From contig OZ038531.1 in assembly GCA_964036665.1 (NCBI GenBank), forward strand, positions 1,426,001-1,490,000: a stretch of DNA of 64,000 bases. Direction: 5' to 3'. The stretch's first letter is position 1. Each line of letters starts with the position of its first letter. Origin of the DNA: Gordius sp. MW1 (Eukaryota > Nematomorpha > Gordioida > Gordea > Gordiidae). Positions 21,062 to 32,639 of this stretch are shown piece after piece. Below the pieces are notes generated by a model. The model did not search any database. It had not been told where the DNA came from and saw nothing but the letters and a program-made list of their open reading frames with translations. The position numbers and the translations under genes are program-made.

Positions 21062-21415
21062 TTAAATTAGTTTTTCAATAGTAGTTCATTACGCCTTTTA
21101 CTCGATGTTGCAAACAAATATATAATATCATCCGGGGGAATAACATTTATAAAGTCATGTTCTAAGCTCAATAAAGCTAAGGAAGATAACCTATCTTGTC
21201 CAATTGAAACGAAGATAAGTTTTAAATCGTGTTAGAAATAAGAACGCTCTTTCGCATGAACACGAAGTTATTGGGATAGTTGAAATTATTTTAATCAAAA
21301 TAATAAAATTTGAAAACATTGTTGGGGTGCAAAATTTTAATAAGTGAAAAATACCATTGCATTTTATTTTGTTCGAAGGTAAAGAATTGTAATATATTAC
21401 ATAATTGTTTGCCAT
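21062..21415 (-). pseudogene. hAT transposase C-terminal relic
   Basis: Minus-strand translation gives IISTIPITSCSCERAFLFL and KTYLR, then after one frameshift IGQDRLSSLALLSLEHDFIN and a stop near 21062. 'TIPxTSxSCERxFSxLxxIKTYLR...GQxRLSSLALLSIE' is the C-terminal dimerisation region of DUF4371/ZMYM1-like hAT transposases. It could derive from the same family as 1310-2029. Confidence 0.82.
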
Positions 21416-21881
21416 TATTAATTCGGCATCTTGCAGTTTTAATTCATAATGATTAATTACTTTTGATAAAAAAGATTATCGCAAAAAAGGGGATGAAGGG
21501 TTTAAACCTTCTAAAGACTTATATAAATTACAATTAATTTCCCAAAATCTTATGTTTATTTCTTTATTCTATCGATGATAGGAAATATATATAATATTTC
21601 AACTCTTCTACATTCATTAATATATTAATTTGGCTAATTGATCAAGTGGTAATGTTTTACCTAAATTAGAGCTACCCCCAAAATTTTTCCCCTACTGATT
21701 ATTTTGGCTCATACCAAAAAAAACATTTTTTATTTTATGGTTTAATCAATAAGATTATATAAAAGAAGGTTGAAACTATAAATGTGGAAAATTTGGTAAA
21801 AAATAACCCAAAAACAAAAAAATAGAGATGTTCAAACTTAGGCAATTTTTGGCTTTTAATTTTTTAAGGCAAAAAAGTTAC

Positions 21882-22050
21882 TATTATAGCGATAAAGAAA
21901 GGAACATATGGTTTATTCACGGAAAACATTAATAATCCTCGAAAACCAAAACTATTTATCAGGAGTCTAAATAATAGGATGGGTTGGTTAATATTCAAAT
22001 GAGGGTTGACTCTGCGTGCGTATATTTCTCTCCGTATCACGACCACTACA
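21882..22050 (-). repeat. 3' LTR of the 21.9-27.8 kb gypsy element
   Basis: 169 bp, about 97-98% identical to the 5' LTR by eye. It abuts the polypurine tract at about 22051-22064. Confidence 0.9.
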
Positions 22051-22281
22051 GATACTCCCCCTCTAAAAAAAAGAAAAAGATATGTATACATCAAAATTTT
22101 TAAGCAGTAAATTTCCGTGGAGTAGTTATAGTTCTTCCATATCTAGACATCCGTTGTTGAACAGGTAAAGTGTTACTATCCTCTTCTTTTGTTTCGATCC
22201 ATGCTGGTTTAAGTCTATCAATAGATATGGTTTGTTCTTTGTTATCTTTTGTCACTTTAAAAAATTTCTTACTCCTTTTTA

Positions 22282-24810
22282 CTACCTTAAACGGTCCATC
22301 GTATGGGGGTCGTAAAGATTTTCTGACCGTGTCATTACGTACAAAAACATACTCTGATGTTTTAAATAATTAGGGATATATTCCTTCTTATCATGTTTTC
22401 TGGTAGGGCAGAATTTTAAATTTTGCATTATTTCTTTAAGTCTAATTACACCTGGTTTTGATGATTCTATGAACGAACTTTGAAAAAATTCCCCTGGTAG
22501 CCTTAACGTCGTCCCATAAACCATTTCCGAAGGAGTGTATCCGATATCTTCTTTGATTGTCGACCTAATGCTGAGAAAAATTAATGGTAGTGTTTCACTC
22601 CATTTTGTTGTATCTTCCTGTGTCATGATGGAAGCCTTTAACTGCCTATGGAACCGCTCAACTAACCCATTAGATCACAGGTGATAGGCTGTAGTTCTGA
22701 TATGGTCAGATCCTAATGTGGATGATAATTCTCGGAATAAACTGGATGTAAACTGAGCCCCTCTATCAGTAGTTATAACCTTTGGGACACCAAAATTGGC
22801 AACCCAGTATTTAATTAATATTCGTGCTAAATTTTCCGCTGATGTCTCGTTGATTGGTATTGCGATTGGCCATCTCGTAAAGAGATCGATGGCTGTAAAA
22901 ATATGGGTGTAGTGAGATGAAGGTGGTAAAGGGCCTAATACATCCAAATGCTCGTGACTGAACCTCTCGTCGGTGTCGTCAAAAATGCCGGGTGAAGTGA
23001 TGGTGTGTTTGTTCACCTTAGATTTTTGACATTTAATGCATTCTCTTGTCCAATTCCGAATATCTTTGTTCATTGATGGCTACAAAACTGCGGGTAATGA
23101 GTCCTTGAGTTGCCCGAATCCCGGGATGTGAGAGAGAGTGAAAGTGGTTGAAGAAATTTTTCCTCAGTCTTGTAGGTATAAGTGGTCGCGGTGCACCTGT
23201 AGATATGTCACACAGAATGTCTTTTTGACAACTGGGGCTTTTTAATTTTACAAGACGCAAAGATTTTGTGCTAAACAGTAACTCCGGATCATCCATTTGG
23301 TTCATAACTATTTGGTTGTCATTAGGACAAAAAGGTAGAGATAGAGACGTTATGTCTGACCGAGATAATGTGTCCGCTGTAATGTTATTATTACCTTTTA
23401 TAAAGCGAATGTCGGTACTGAATTGCGAGATATAATCCAAATGTCGAATCTCTCTGGGTGAGTAACGATCAACTTTTGCCTGGAAAGCATAAATTAAAGG
23501 TTTATGATCCGTAAATATAGTGAAATGACGTCCTTCCAGTATGTGTTTGAAATGTTTAATCGCCAGATAAATAGCTAGTAATTCTCGTCCAAATGTACTA
23601 TAGCGTGTTTGAGCTGCTAATAGTTTTTGAGAAAAAAAGCGAATGGTTGTTGTTTGTTATCAATTATTTGGTGTAAAACTCCCCCTACTGCTATGTTCGA
23701 AGCATCTGTGGTTAACGTTAACCAACAGTTTGGTTTTCAAAATCCTAAATTAGTTGCTTTAATTATACTTTGTTTTAAAAGATTAAATGAATTAATTTCT
23801 GCGTCCGTTATTTTAATCTCTTTCTCATCATTGTTTAATAGGTCGGTAAGTGGTTTCGAATTTGAAGCACAATTTGGTATAAACCGTCTATAAAAATTCA
23901 CCATACCTAAAAAACATTTCAAACTCTTCATTGTTTGAGGAATCGGAAAATCCCTAATCGCGTCAATTTTGTTTGACAAGGGGCGTATGCCATTTTGATC
24001 GACGTGATGACCAAGAAAGTTTAATGATCTTACCCCCAAAGAACATTTTGATAGATTTATCCGAATACCGTATGTTTGTAATCGTTTAAAAACTGTTGCG
24101 AGGTGTAATTTGTGTACATGTTCTGTGGAACTGGCGATAAGTATATTATCAATGTAGGCGTACACAAAATCCAAACCATTAAAAATGTCATCTATGAGGC
24201 GCTGAAATGTTTGTGCTGCGTTCCGAACGAAAGGCATTCTTAAAAATCCAAACAGCCCAAAAGGTGTTGTGATTGCGGTCTTCGGGATGTCTTCTGGTGC
24301 CACCGGAATTTGATGGTAAGCTTTTACCAAATCCAACTTTGGAAAAATGAATTTGCCTGTTAGATTTAAAGTAAAATCATGTAAATGTGGTATCGGGTAT
24401 CTATCAGGTCTTGATGCGTAATTAAGCATTCTAAAATCTCCACATGGACACCATGTCCCTGGGGCCTCTTTTGGGACCATGTGTAAGGGGGATGACCATT
24501 TACTATGTGAAGGTCGTATTATTCCTAATCTCCTCATTTCTTCAAATTCTTTTTTTGCTATTTGAAATTTTTCGGGGTTTAAACGTCGTGGAGAACAATG
24601 GATCGCTGGTCCTTTTGTTATTATATGGTGTTTGGTATTATGTTTAACTTTGTCATTAAAATCCGGTGGCTTGGTAATATCCGGAAATTGTTTTAATATG
24701 GAGTAAAAATCATTATTTTGTGAAATTGGGCTGCTAATGGGATTAGTTATATTTGATACTTTTAGAGAAAAATTTTGTGGATTACTTAGGCGTTTATTTT
24801 TAATATCAAC
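22282..24810 (-). pseudogene. gypsy pol: reverse transcriptase, RNase H and integrase, broken
   Basis: From the insertion point (24810) the frame reads LVDIKNKRL, then the reverse transcriptase (about 24640-23737) with [27 protein letters not shown] and [11 protein letters not shown]. The catalytic YxDD box reads AYIDN, so the second Asp is replaced by Asn. RNase H follows in pieces (TTDASNIAVGG, FTDHKPLIYAF). Integrase has the H2C2 region (HFHSLSHPGIRAT ... CIKCQKSK) and the DDE residues in HLDVLGP, TTDRGAQF and SNGLVERFH, but a TGA precedes SNGLVERFH. Stops and frame changes between 23737 and 22626 show that it cannot make a full polyprotein. Confidence 0.9.
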
Positions 24811-26448
24811 TAGCTGTGCCCGGCCAAGCGTTGCTTTGGCTCAGTCCTTAAGTGGTTAAATAAGTATAAGCTATTAATAAGACTTATCTAAAATGGGGTC
24901 ATATATGAAATAATTTATAATGTGAAAGGTCCGAATGATTTTATGAACCCACTATTTTTAGTATATATTTATATATTAAGACAAACCAAATGCAAATTCT
25001 GTTTTAGTCATCAAATCCGACTAAAATTAAATGTTTTTGAAAAAATTGCTTATTAAAGCTGTTACTTATTATACAATTATACCATTATTTTATTTTTCTA
25101 GTTAGCTGATTTATTTGAAATACAATTTTCTTTAATATAATAAAATAATTAATTGAAGGATGGATAATTATTAAAAATATGCTTCTATGATCGACCACGT
25201 GATAATAATGACAAAAACTGCATAATTTAAATTTTATATATTTAAATTAAATAGTCTATTAAACCCCAATAATTTTAACCGTATACTGTAACATTTTTAT
25301 TATACTTTTAAATATCTAATTCGAGAAAATTTCAGCTTTGTATGTATGACGTCATTATTGTATATGCTGCTATAAATGAAACTGGACGGGAAATGTCAGA
25401 TATTTTTAAAACAAAAAGGTATTTTAGGAATCTGAAAAAGCTATTTTACCCCTGGCCTATCTAGGCATCTACGGCTAAATTTTCGCTCGAATCGGGTCGG
25501 AAGTTTCAGAATTTAGCCCTTTTTTAAAACCAAAAGGCCGAGAAATGTCCGATATTTTTAAAACTAAAAGGAATTTTAGCAATCTGAAAAAGCTATTTTA
25601 CACCTGGCCGCCCTGAGAACCTACGGGTAAAGTTTCGCGCGAATTGGGCCGGTAGTTTCAGAATTTATTCTCATTTAAATATCTCATTTAATAAAAATTA
25701 ATGATCGATAAAATGACATTTATATATAAATAGCATTTACTCAGAATAATCAACGTTGGACTATTTTATATTACATTTAAATTATATATACTTTCATCTT
25801 TCTCATTTTAAATATCTCATTTAATGATAATGAGAAAAATTCATCTTTTTCACCTATATATTTTCTCAAATAATCTATAATTTTATTTATTTCAGGTTAA
25901 TTCATAAATTTTTTGTTGTCACCGTTAAGAAAAGATGACGTTTAAGAAATTTAATTCATAAATTTTATGTTGTCTTGTCACCGTTAAGAAAAGATGACGT
26001 TTAAGAAATTTAATTCATAAATTTTATATTGTCACCGTTAAGAAAAGATGACGTTTAAGAAATTTAATTCATAAATTTTATATTGTCACCGTTAAGAAAA
26101 GTTGACGTTTAAAAAATTTAATTCATAAATTTTATGTTGTCACCGTTAAGAAAAGATTACGTTTTACAAACTACTATAAGTGATACACTTTTACTACAGA
26201 ACTGTCTGTATATTCAAATTTTCAACGAACGGGAGGAGGTGCGTTTGATTGACATTTTATTGAACGTCAAAACGCATAAAACCCAATATCTCGAAAATTA
26301 AAAGGAATTTTAGGATTCTGAAAAAGCTATTTTACCCCTGGCCGCCCTGGGAACCTAGGGGTAAATTTTCGCGCGAATCGGGCCGGTAGTTTCAGAGATT
26401 AGCCATTACATACATATATACAAACACTTTACTTTATATATATAGATT
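24811..26448 (+). mobile_element. Insertion in gypsy pol, non-LTR-like 3' tail
   Basis: About 1.6 kb splits the pol reading between protease (LIADVHSPILGSDF...) and reverse transcriptase (LVDIKNKRL). It starts CTAGCTGTGCCCGGC and ends with GGGCCGGTAGTTTCAGAGAT, a run of short ACA/ATA repeats and a TATATATATAGATT tail. That style of end resembles the tails of some arthropod RTE-related LINEs and their SINEs; this is an inference from memory of the pattern. Three copies of a roughly 120 bp segment (25391-25528, 25541-25664, 26285-26402) and one minisatellite (25899-26165) lie inside. No protein was found. Confidence 0.65.
25899..26165. repeat. Minisatellite, five units of about 54 bp
   Basis: Units start at 25899, 25953, 26012, 26066 and 26120, each with AATTCATAAATTTTATGTTG and CACCGTTAAGAAAAGATGAC. 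The second unit has a 5 bp duplication. It lies within the insertion at 24811-26448. Confidence 0.9.
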
Positions 26449-26472
26449 ATTAAACCAAAATATAATATAAAA

Positions 26473-26760
26473 TCAGAACCTAATATAGGTGAATGTACAT
26501 CTGCTATCAAAAATGTCCATTTGAATTCTCGTTTTAAACCTATATCTAATGAAAACGATATTTTCCCAAAAGTATTTATAACGCTCGAATTCGCTGCTTT
26601 TAAACATATATCGTTTAGTCATTTTAGTGGTAGGCGGTATTACACTGATTTGCGCTCCAGTGTCAATCAAATAGCGGAGCCCTGATATTTTGTCAAATAC
26701 GTAGAAAAGGCGATTATTGTTGTTATGGCCGGATCCAGCTATCGCCTTTACTGGTAGGCC
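26473..26760 (-). pseudogene. gypsy protease region, frameshifted
   Basis: LFYVFDKISGLRYLIDTGAQ carries the DTGA active-site triad of a retroviral-type aspartic protease, followed by ISVIPPT. After about 26600 the frame shifts: the original frame goes to a dead end, and the expected LIADVHSPILGSDF continues in another. It overlaps the end of gag by a short stretch, the usual gypsy arrangement. Confidence 0.8.
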
Positions 26761-27512
26761 TGCCTTTTTAAACCTTTTCCAAAATAACATGGTTGAACAC
26801 ATTTCCTGATGTTTGATCCCCAGGTGTTATGGTACCAGCACCAGGGTCTGTCGCTCGAAATCCCAGGTGGGCGAAAAGGGGTCTGGGTTTGACCTATCTT
26901 TTCTAATGTCCTATTTAGAGCAGATACAACATCTGTTTGTTCTTTAAGGTATGCATCGGTAATGTATTTTTTTTGGTTATGAATGTTACTAACGTGATTA
27001 GTTTTTTTGGCCAGTACGATGCGGTCGGCTGTTTCCCCAATTTCCAGTGCAGTATCTTCAGTAAACGAGACTAATATGGGAATTAGTTCACAAGGTAATT
27101 TGTTGAGCCAGAGTTCCTTTAGAATCTTTTGGTCAAGAACGTATGTTCCCACTAAACTCTTCATGTATCGCAAAAGCTGAGATGGGGATCTATCCCCTAA
27201 ATCCACTGCCGTTAGGAATTCCATCAATCTTGACTCATCGGAGTCGCCTACCCTCTTGATAAGTGCTTGTTTGAGTTTCTGAAATGGTTGATCAGGTGGG
27301 ACATTAATGATTAAATCCTCCACTTCCTCAGCGATTTCGGGAGGTAATGTCTCAAGAATATAACCAAATTTTAATTTCTCAGAGGTAATTCTTCTTGCCT
27401 GAAATACGGCTTCTGCCTGAGCTAGCCAAATTCTAACATTTCTGCGGTAAAATGTGGGTATTTTCAGTTGGATAGTTGCTTCACATCCCTCTTTCTCTGT
27501 AGAATTTTCCAT
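26748..27512 (-). CDS. gypsy gag (capsid), frame intact
   Basis: 254 codons from ATG 27512, just inside the 5' LTR and primer-binding site. IPTFYRRNVRIWLAQAEAVF and ILETLPPEIAEEVEDLI are the capsid N-terminal pattern of Ty3/gypsy elements of invertebrates. FLTAVDLGDRSPSQLLRYMK and LKELWLNKLPCELIPILVSF correspond to the capsid C-terminal part. The end (DRPWCWYHNTWGSNIRKCVQ) is the C-x(n)-H spacer region, with only one Cys-His group. No zinc knuckle was seen, as in many elements of this type. The frame has no internal stop, but the rest of the element is dead. Confidence 0.85.
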   Translation of the reverse strand: MENSTEKEGCEATIQLKIPTFYRRNVRIWLAQAEAVFQARRITSEKLKFGYILETLPPEIAEEVEDLIINVPPDQPFQKLKQALIKRVGDSDESRLMEFLTAVDLGDRSPSQLLRYMKSLVGTYVLDQKILKELWLNKLPCELIPILVSFTEDTALEIGETADRIVLAKKTNHVSNIHNQKKYITDAYLKEQTDVVSALNRTLEKIGQTQTPFRPPGISSDRPWCWYHNTWGSNIRKCVQPCYFGKGLKRQAYQ

Positions 27513-27592
27513 TTTGAAACGAGATGATTGGTTGCGAGCAATAACTAATTAATTCGTGAGATTGTTGGAGGGAAAAAAGAACGGGGTCACCA

Positions 27593-27761
27593 TATTATAG
27601 CGATAAAGAAAGGAACATATGGTTTATTCACGGAAAACATTAATGATCCTCAAAAACCAAAACTATTTATCACGAGTCTAAATAATAGGATGGGTTGGTT
27701 AATATTCAAATGAGTGTTGACTCTGCGTGCGTATATTTCTCTCCGTATCACGACCACTACA
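27593..27761 (-). repeat. 5' LTR of the 21.9-27.8 kb gypsy element
   Basis: 169 bp. The primer-binding site starts at the base next to its inner end (27592). Confidence 0.9.
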
Positions 27762-29782
27762 CTATTAATCTCAACTCATATTTTTATAAATTTAAATGTT
27801 ATTTTAAAAACTTTTCATATAGATTCATAATAAAAGATAAAAACTAATGAAAAATATTTAAATGAAAAATGTTATATAAGAAATTTTATGAGGCTATAAA
27901 AATAGTTACATATACATTTTCTACATATATTTATAGTCATAAATTTGCTAAATTTCCCTCTACTCTTAATTATTTCATCTGTAATAAGTAATTTAAAACA
28001 ATCAAGAGGAGTTTTGGTTGCCCATCCATCTTTACTCCATAAATGAAATACACAATTCTATTTTGTTCTAACATTTTTATTAGGACAAATTTTGTGGCAC
28101 TTAGTATATATTCCTTTAAATTATATCATATAATAAAAGCTTCTAAGTTATTTCCTATAAAAGTAACTAATTTTGTTAGGCATATCAATTGACTATTCTT
28201 CATCTTAATCTCCTGTTAACTCCCTCACAGATTCATGACTACTCAAGTATATGTAATCATAGAACCATAAAGAACTTGATAAAATGTTATAACTATTATT
28301 TTTATAGCTTTGCGGAAAGTAAGAAGGAATACAAATGCGAAAAAATCCAAGAATGAATATATGCGATAAATTGGTAATATATAGGGAAAAGCGTGGGAAT
28401 AATAAATGTGCTTAAAATGTGACCTTGTTTACAAGTACAAAACTCAAATGATGGATGATGTAATCCTAACGTCTAAAAACTACGAGAGAAAGTAACTAGT
28501 GATATTATAATTAATGGGAGAGTGTGTGGGAATATTAACTAAGAGGGAAAAGAACTAATGAGTTAATTAATGGGTAAGAGTGTGTGAAAATCACGGAGAT
28601 AGCGAGTATGGGAAAAGGCGAGCTACAGCAGTTTTGTTCATATACCATATTCTGACGAAGAACTATAAAAAAAACTGCCTCTTTAAATATTAGACTTATT
28701 AAAAAAACAAAAAATGCAGGAAAAATCACACAAATAAGCACTTTGAAATACCACGAGGAAAATTTAATATGTTAAAATCAGAGTTTAAAATTTGAATATT
28801 TTAAATAAAAAGAAATTTATACAAAAAATTTCTTCACAAAAGGGTTTACAATGGGTTTTAATAATATATTTCAAAAAAAATGTTGAAATTTTTTTTTCTT
28901 TAATTTTATGAAAGGTAAGGGCGTGGAAGACCCTGGGCATCTGAAACACTCTCTATCTTAAAAACTATTGGATAAAAACTAGCCAAATTTTGCAGAGATA
29001 TTCTGGGGTAAATTTTGTTAAGCTACTGAAAAAATGAAATTGTAATATTCACTAATTTATTTTGTGCAGCATTTTTAAACGGCTTGGGGTCTTTATTACC
29101 CCACCCGACCTACGAAGTGTTAAACAAATATTTGAGCTTTATATTATAATTAAAAGTTTTATTCATAAACAAATAATTATACATCCGTTTAGTTATAGCG
29201 CGTTTTTATATTTTTTATTCGTGTATATCATAATTATAATTATTTGTTTTTATAAAATAGGATCTTAATATTGTTTCTTAATTAAGATAAAATAAAAAAT
29301 AGGGCTTAAGGAGCCCAGGGCCCAAGAATTTTTCCTGGGGGGGGGGTCATGGGGCCCGGTTTTTGCTCTTTGGGGGGGGGGCGGGACTGCTCTCCCCGTC
29401 AAGATGGAAAAAACTAATCAAAACAAACATAACGACTGTGGGACCAAATAACTGATAAAGAAGGAGGGTATTTATAAATTGCTGTACATTTAAATGTCTA
29501 ATAACCTTAAAAAACATTTTATATGTTAACAATTTAACAACCTTATACTCGTAATGTTTTAATTTGTTAGCCGTTGGGCTTTTTGATTCAATTCATTATA
29601 AATCACAACAAAATAATATGTTAACAGATTTTATTTTTAATATAGGGTTACAAACATATCTTAAAATAATATACTTAATTACCAAATACTAGAATTGGTC
29701 TTTGATATCGAGATGAGCTAACGATCGTTAAATTTGTTAGCGATTGTAATTGAAACTGGTTGACACTTTTATAGAATACCAT
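27762..29782. other. AT-rich intergenic sequence, no gene recognised
   Basis: Two kilobases without a recognisable frame or exon. A pair of G runs at 29336-29346 and 29371-29381, with GGGCCC motifs, may be a decayed GGGCGTAGCCA-family copy. The presumed promoter of the Nup58 gene lies at the right end. Confidence 0.5.
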
Positions 29783-32261
29783 ATGAATTTCAATTTTGCT
29801 CCAATTCAAAGTGGTAAGATAAAATAAAATAATTTTTATTAAAATTTTAAACAGTTTCAAATCAAGTTCTGCCGTTACCGATACCAAGTTTTTTACCTAA
29901 TAAATTTTGATTTATTATTAATTGTTTGATAGGTTCGCAGTCAAAATTAAAGTAGGTTTTTTTTAAATTTATTTATAAATTCTGTAGTAACTATGAATCA
30001 ACATTGGATGCTCCACTTCATGACATTATTAAACAGAGTGTCGAAGGATTTAAGTGTGTCTTTGTATAATTGCATCTAAACTTCTTGATTAAACTAATAT
30101 TATTGAATTTGAGGTACAAATAATCCATATTTTTTAGAACCTATTGGAAAGAGCAAAAAGCTATGAAAGATGAAATATCTTTGTTTTCAGTAAAATACTT
30201 GCAAAAAATTAACAATGAAGTCTATAATTGTCAAATGAATTTGGATCAGCTTCAGGCTAGAATTGTTAAATCTGCTCTAGCAACTCAAAAGCTGAAAGAT
30301 AAGACATTGCAAGTACAATAATATTTTGGAAAAAATCATACTTGTAATGTTAGGAAATTAGGCTGGCTGAATATTCATCTAGGATCAAAGACTCATCTAG
30401 TATATATAATACCTTTAATGCACCAGATTTTGAGTAAATTTTTATTACATCAATTTTTTAGTCAAATTATCATATAACAAAATTTAACAACTTGCTTTTG
30501 ATTATTACAATTGTATATGTAATTCATTTGCCCATTACTTCCTCTAGATACTTTAATGGGCTTATAAATGACTACCAGGAACAAGTTTTGATTCTTAGCC
30601 AAAACTTAAAAGAAGTTAATGCTGCTTTGGACTCAAATTCTTCTTTTGTCAAAAATGGTGTAGCTGATGCAAAAAGTAAGAAATTTAACTCAAATTGAAT
30701 ATGCCTTAGAACTCTAGGTGTTATTTGTTTTACGAATTTAAGAAAGTTTATATTTGAAATTAATTTTTGTTACAATTTTAACCAGATTTAGTCGATAAAA
30801 ATGTTAGATAATCAATTAAGGAGAGAGAATCAAGCCTTTTATTTACCTCTTACTATTTATACTTCTTTATATAGGTTTTAAAGTATCTTTGTCCTAAATG
30901 TGAAAAGTATTTATTTTTTCTATGATTATTTTAATTACTTAAATATCAAAAACAAAGCTAAAAACTGAATATAACTCCTTGTTGCCTGAAGGAATACCTA
31001 CTAATATATTTTAACCAAAATTTATTTTAAATTAAATGATGTTTTATAATAATTTTCTTTAGCCCTTGTTGAGATATCAAAATATCTTCAAGAATCAATC
31101 ATCAATGTAGCCTCAAACCTACAAACAGTCCATCAAGTTATACAAGTATTTGCCTTTTAAAGCTTCCATTTTTTTATATTACCATCCTATTAATATCATA
31201 TCATCTTGTTTTAAAGCTTGATATTGTTTTTTTATTTATAGCTATATTTACAATATAAATGTTAAAGGTCACACAATTTTTTATGCAATAACTTTAAACA
31301 AAAGGCAAGATACATAGACTAATTGTTTCAGGAATTCTGTATAGATAAAAATATATAATTTGTACCCAGTTATTGCTTGTTCAGTTATTTTGATATCTTT
31401 TGATCAGGTATTAAAGTTAATTGTGCTACGTTGACAAGTTTCAAAAGCTTGCGGGTTGTTTACTACTTAAAATTATATCCCGAAGGAAATTTTAAACGTT
31501 TTGGTTTTAATTTATGTTATAAAATGTGTATAATAACAATTAAACATCTCTTTATTAGTTTTTATACTGAATAGCATCAATTATAAAAATTTATACACAG
31601 CAAAAATGAATAATGTCAAAATTTAGAGTAATGATATTATAACTATTTGAGAGTCCAAAATCGATTCTTTTTAAACCTAACTGCACCCCACCAAGTTTTT
31701 TAAATTCTCAACCCAACCCACTCAAAAGTTGGTGAATAACTTGGGTAAGAATCTGAGTTTTTAAAGTTTGCAGTCTTCAAGACCCCCTAATCATCTGAGT
31801 CACTTTTTATAACATTACCAAAGGCTAACTAGTTTCTAAATGTCCCTAACAAAAAATGTGCTCTCTCTCTTCAATGATATGGTAAATCAATGGTATTCAT
31901 CAAAATTTCACTGCAGAGTTACAAAGTTGGGGGTATAGGGTACGGTTCAATAGCACTACAGCCAGCCTCACAACTTACCTTCAAGCCTTTTCCCCAGGCC
32001 GAAGCCCTCACTAAAATCCCGGCTGGTGATTCTATATTTCAGCCTTCGCCGCAACTTTTGCTCGCCCCGAACCTTCAAAGCGCTGATTTTAGAACCAAAT
32101 CGGGTCTGGTAAATGCAAGGCCATCACACGATAACACCTTTCTCGATCGTGGACAAAGCTATTACGCTTGCCTCACCAAAAGTCCCACTACTACTACCCC
32201 TTCCTCTCCCCCTACAACCTTGCGGGGAATTATAAAAGTGAGGGATACTTTTCATAACTAG
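29783..32261 (+). CDS. NUP58: Nucleoporin Nup58/Nup45-like
   Basis: Nine exons join in phase: 29783-29813, 29855-29887, 29933-29951, 29988-30053, 30138-30312, 30354-30433, 30548-30675, 31063-31145 and 31917-32261 (960 nt, 319 residues). Nup58 pairs with Nup62 and Nup54 in the central channel of the nuclear pore. The coiled-coil core is recognisable: VEGFKTYWKEQKAMKDEISL, EIRLAEYSS and NAPDFEYFNGLINDYQEQV (human: PADYFRSLVQQFEVQ), then YLQESIINVASNLQTVHQVI. Introns of 41, 45, 36 and 41 nt occur at the 5' end. Vertebrate Nup58 is about 600 residues, with long FG-rich ends. Here the N terminus is about 45 residues without FG repeats, and the conserved KEQY-type helix after the last coil was not found. 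The first three tiny exons and the last exon (IGYGSIALQPASQLTFKPFP) rest on phase and coding character only. Confidence 0.75.
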
Positions 32262-32320
32262 GAGAGTCTTAAATTTGCTGTTTTTTTATTTTTTTTTTTA
32301 AAGTAGTTTGAAAATTTTTT

Positions 32321-32515
32321 TATAAAAACGACTGGGTTTTGTTTCGTTGACCTTTGGTTATAGTCAACTAAACCGAGACAGTCCAAGGGTTTTTTGGTCG
32401 GTTTTTCTTAATTGACTTCTAGGCTTAGTCGAAATTTGAAAAACTGACTAGAGTCGACCGTTAGTTTTCGTAAACCAAATGTCGCCCAAACAAAACCTAG
32501 CCGTTTTTACAACAC
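32321..32515. mobile_element. MITE-like element, GTTGTAAAAACGGCTGGGTT family (copy A)
   Basis: Inverted ends TAAAAACGACTGGGTTTTGT and ACAAAACCTAGCCGTTTTTA enclose about 190 bp with internal GGTCG/CGACC motifs. Related copies lie at 39199-39386, 44865-45042 and 54306-54450. It begins about 60 bp after the Nup58 stop codon. Confidence 0.75.
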
Positions 32516-32639
32516 TAGGTGGTAGTACTTTAATCGGATGAAAATATAACAATGCTATTAGTGATCTCGGTGTTACTAGATTCATAATTAGGTTAGGTCA
32601 TGTTAGATCAAAAATAGTGTGGGGCCATTCCAGGACAAA

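Larger units (their letters stand above)
21882..27761 (-). mobile_element. Ty3/gypsy LTR retrotransposon, full-length but inactivated
   Basis: Two 169 bp LTRs (27593-27761 and 21882-22050) read on the minus strand start TGTAGTGGTCG and end CGCTATAATA. They differ at about four positions, so the insertion is fairly recent. The primer-binding site TGGTGACCCC directly abuts the 5' LTR (plus-strand 27583-27592), and a purine tract AGAGGGGGAGTATC precedes the 3' LTR. The gene order gag, protease, reverse transcriptase, RNase H, integrase is Ty3/gypsy. A 1.6 kb foreign segment (24811-26448) separates protease from reverse transcriptase. No clear target duplication could be resolved at the outer ends. 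Confidence 0.93.

Noticed and set aside
25899-26165. CRISPR-like direct repeats
   Set aside because: Units are contiguous at about 54 bp with no unique spacers; the context is eukaryotic transposon DNA.
29340-29400. G-rich tracts as possible G-quadruplex regulator
   Set aside because: They look like decayed ends of the GGGCGTAGCCA repeat family, which carries such G runs throughout the window.
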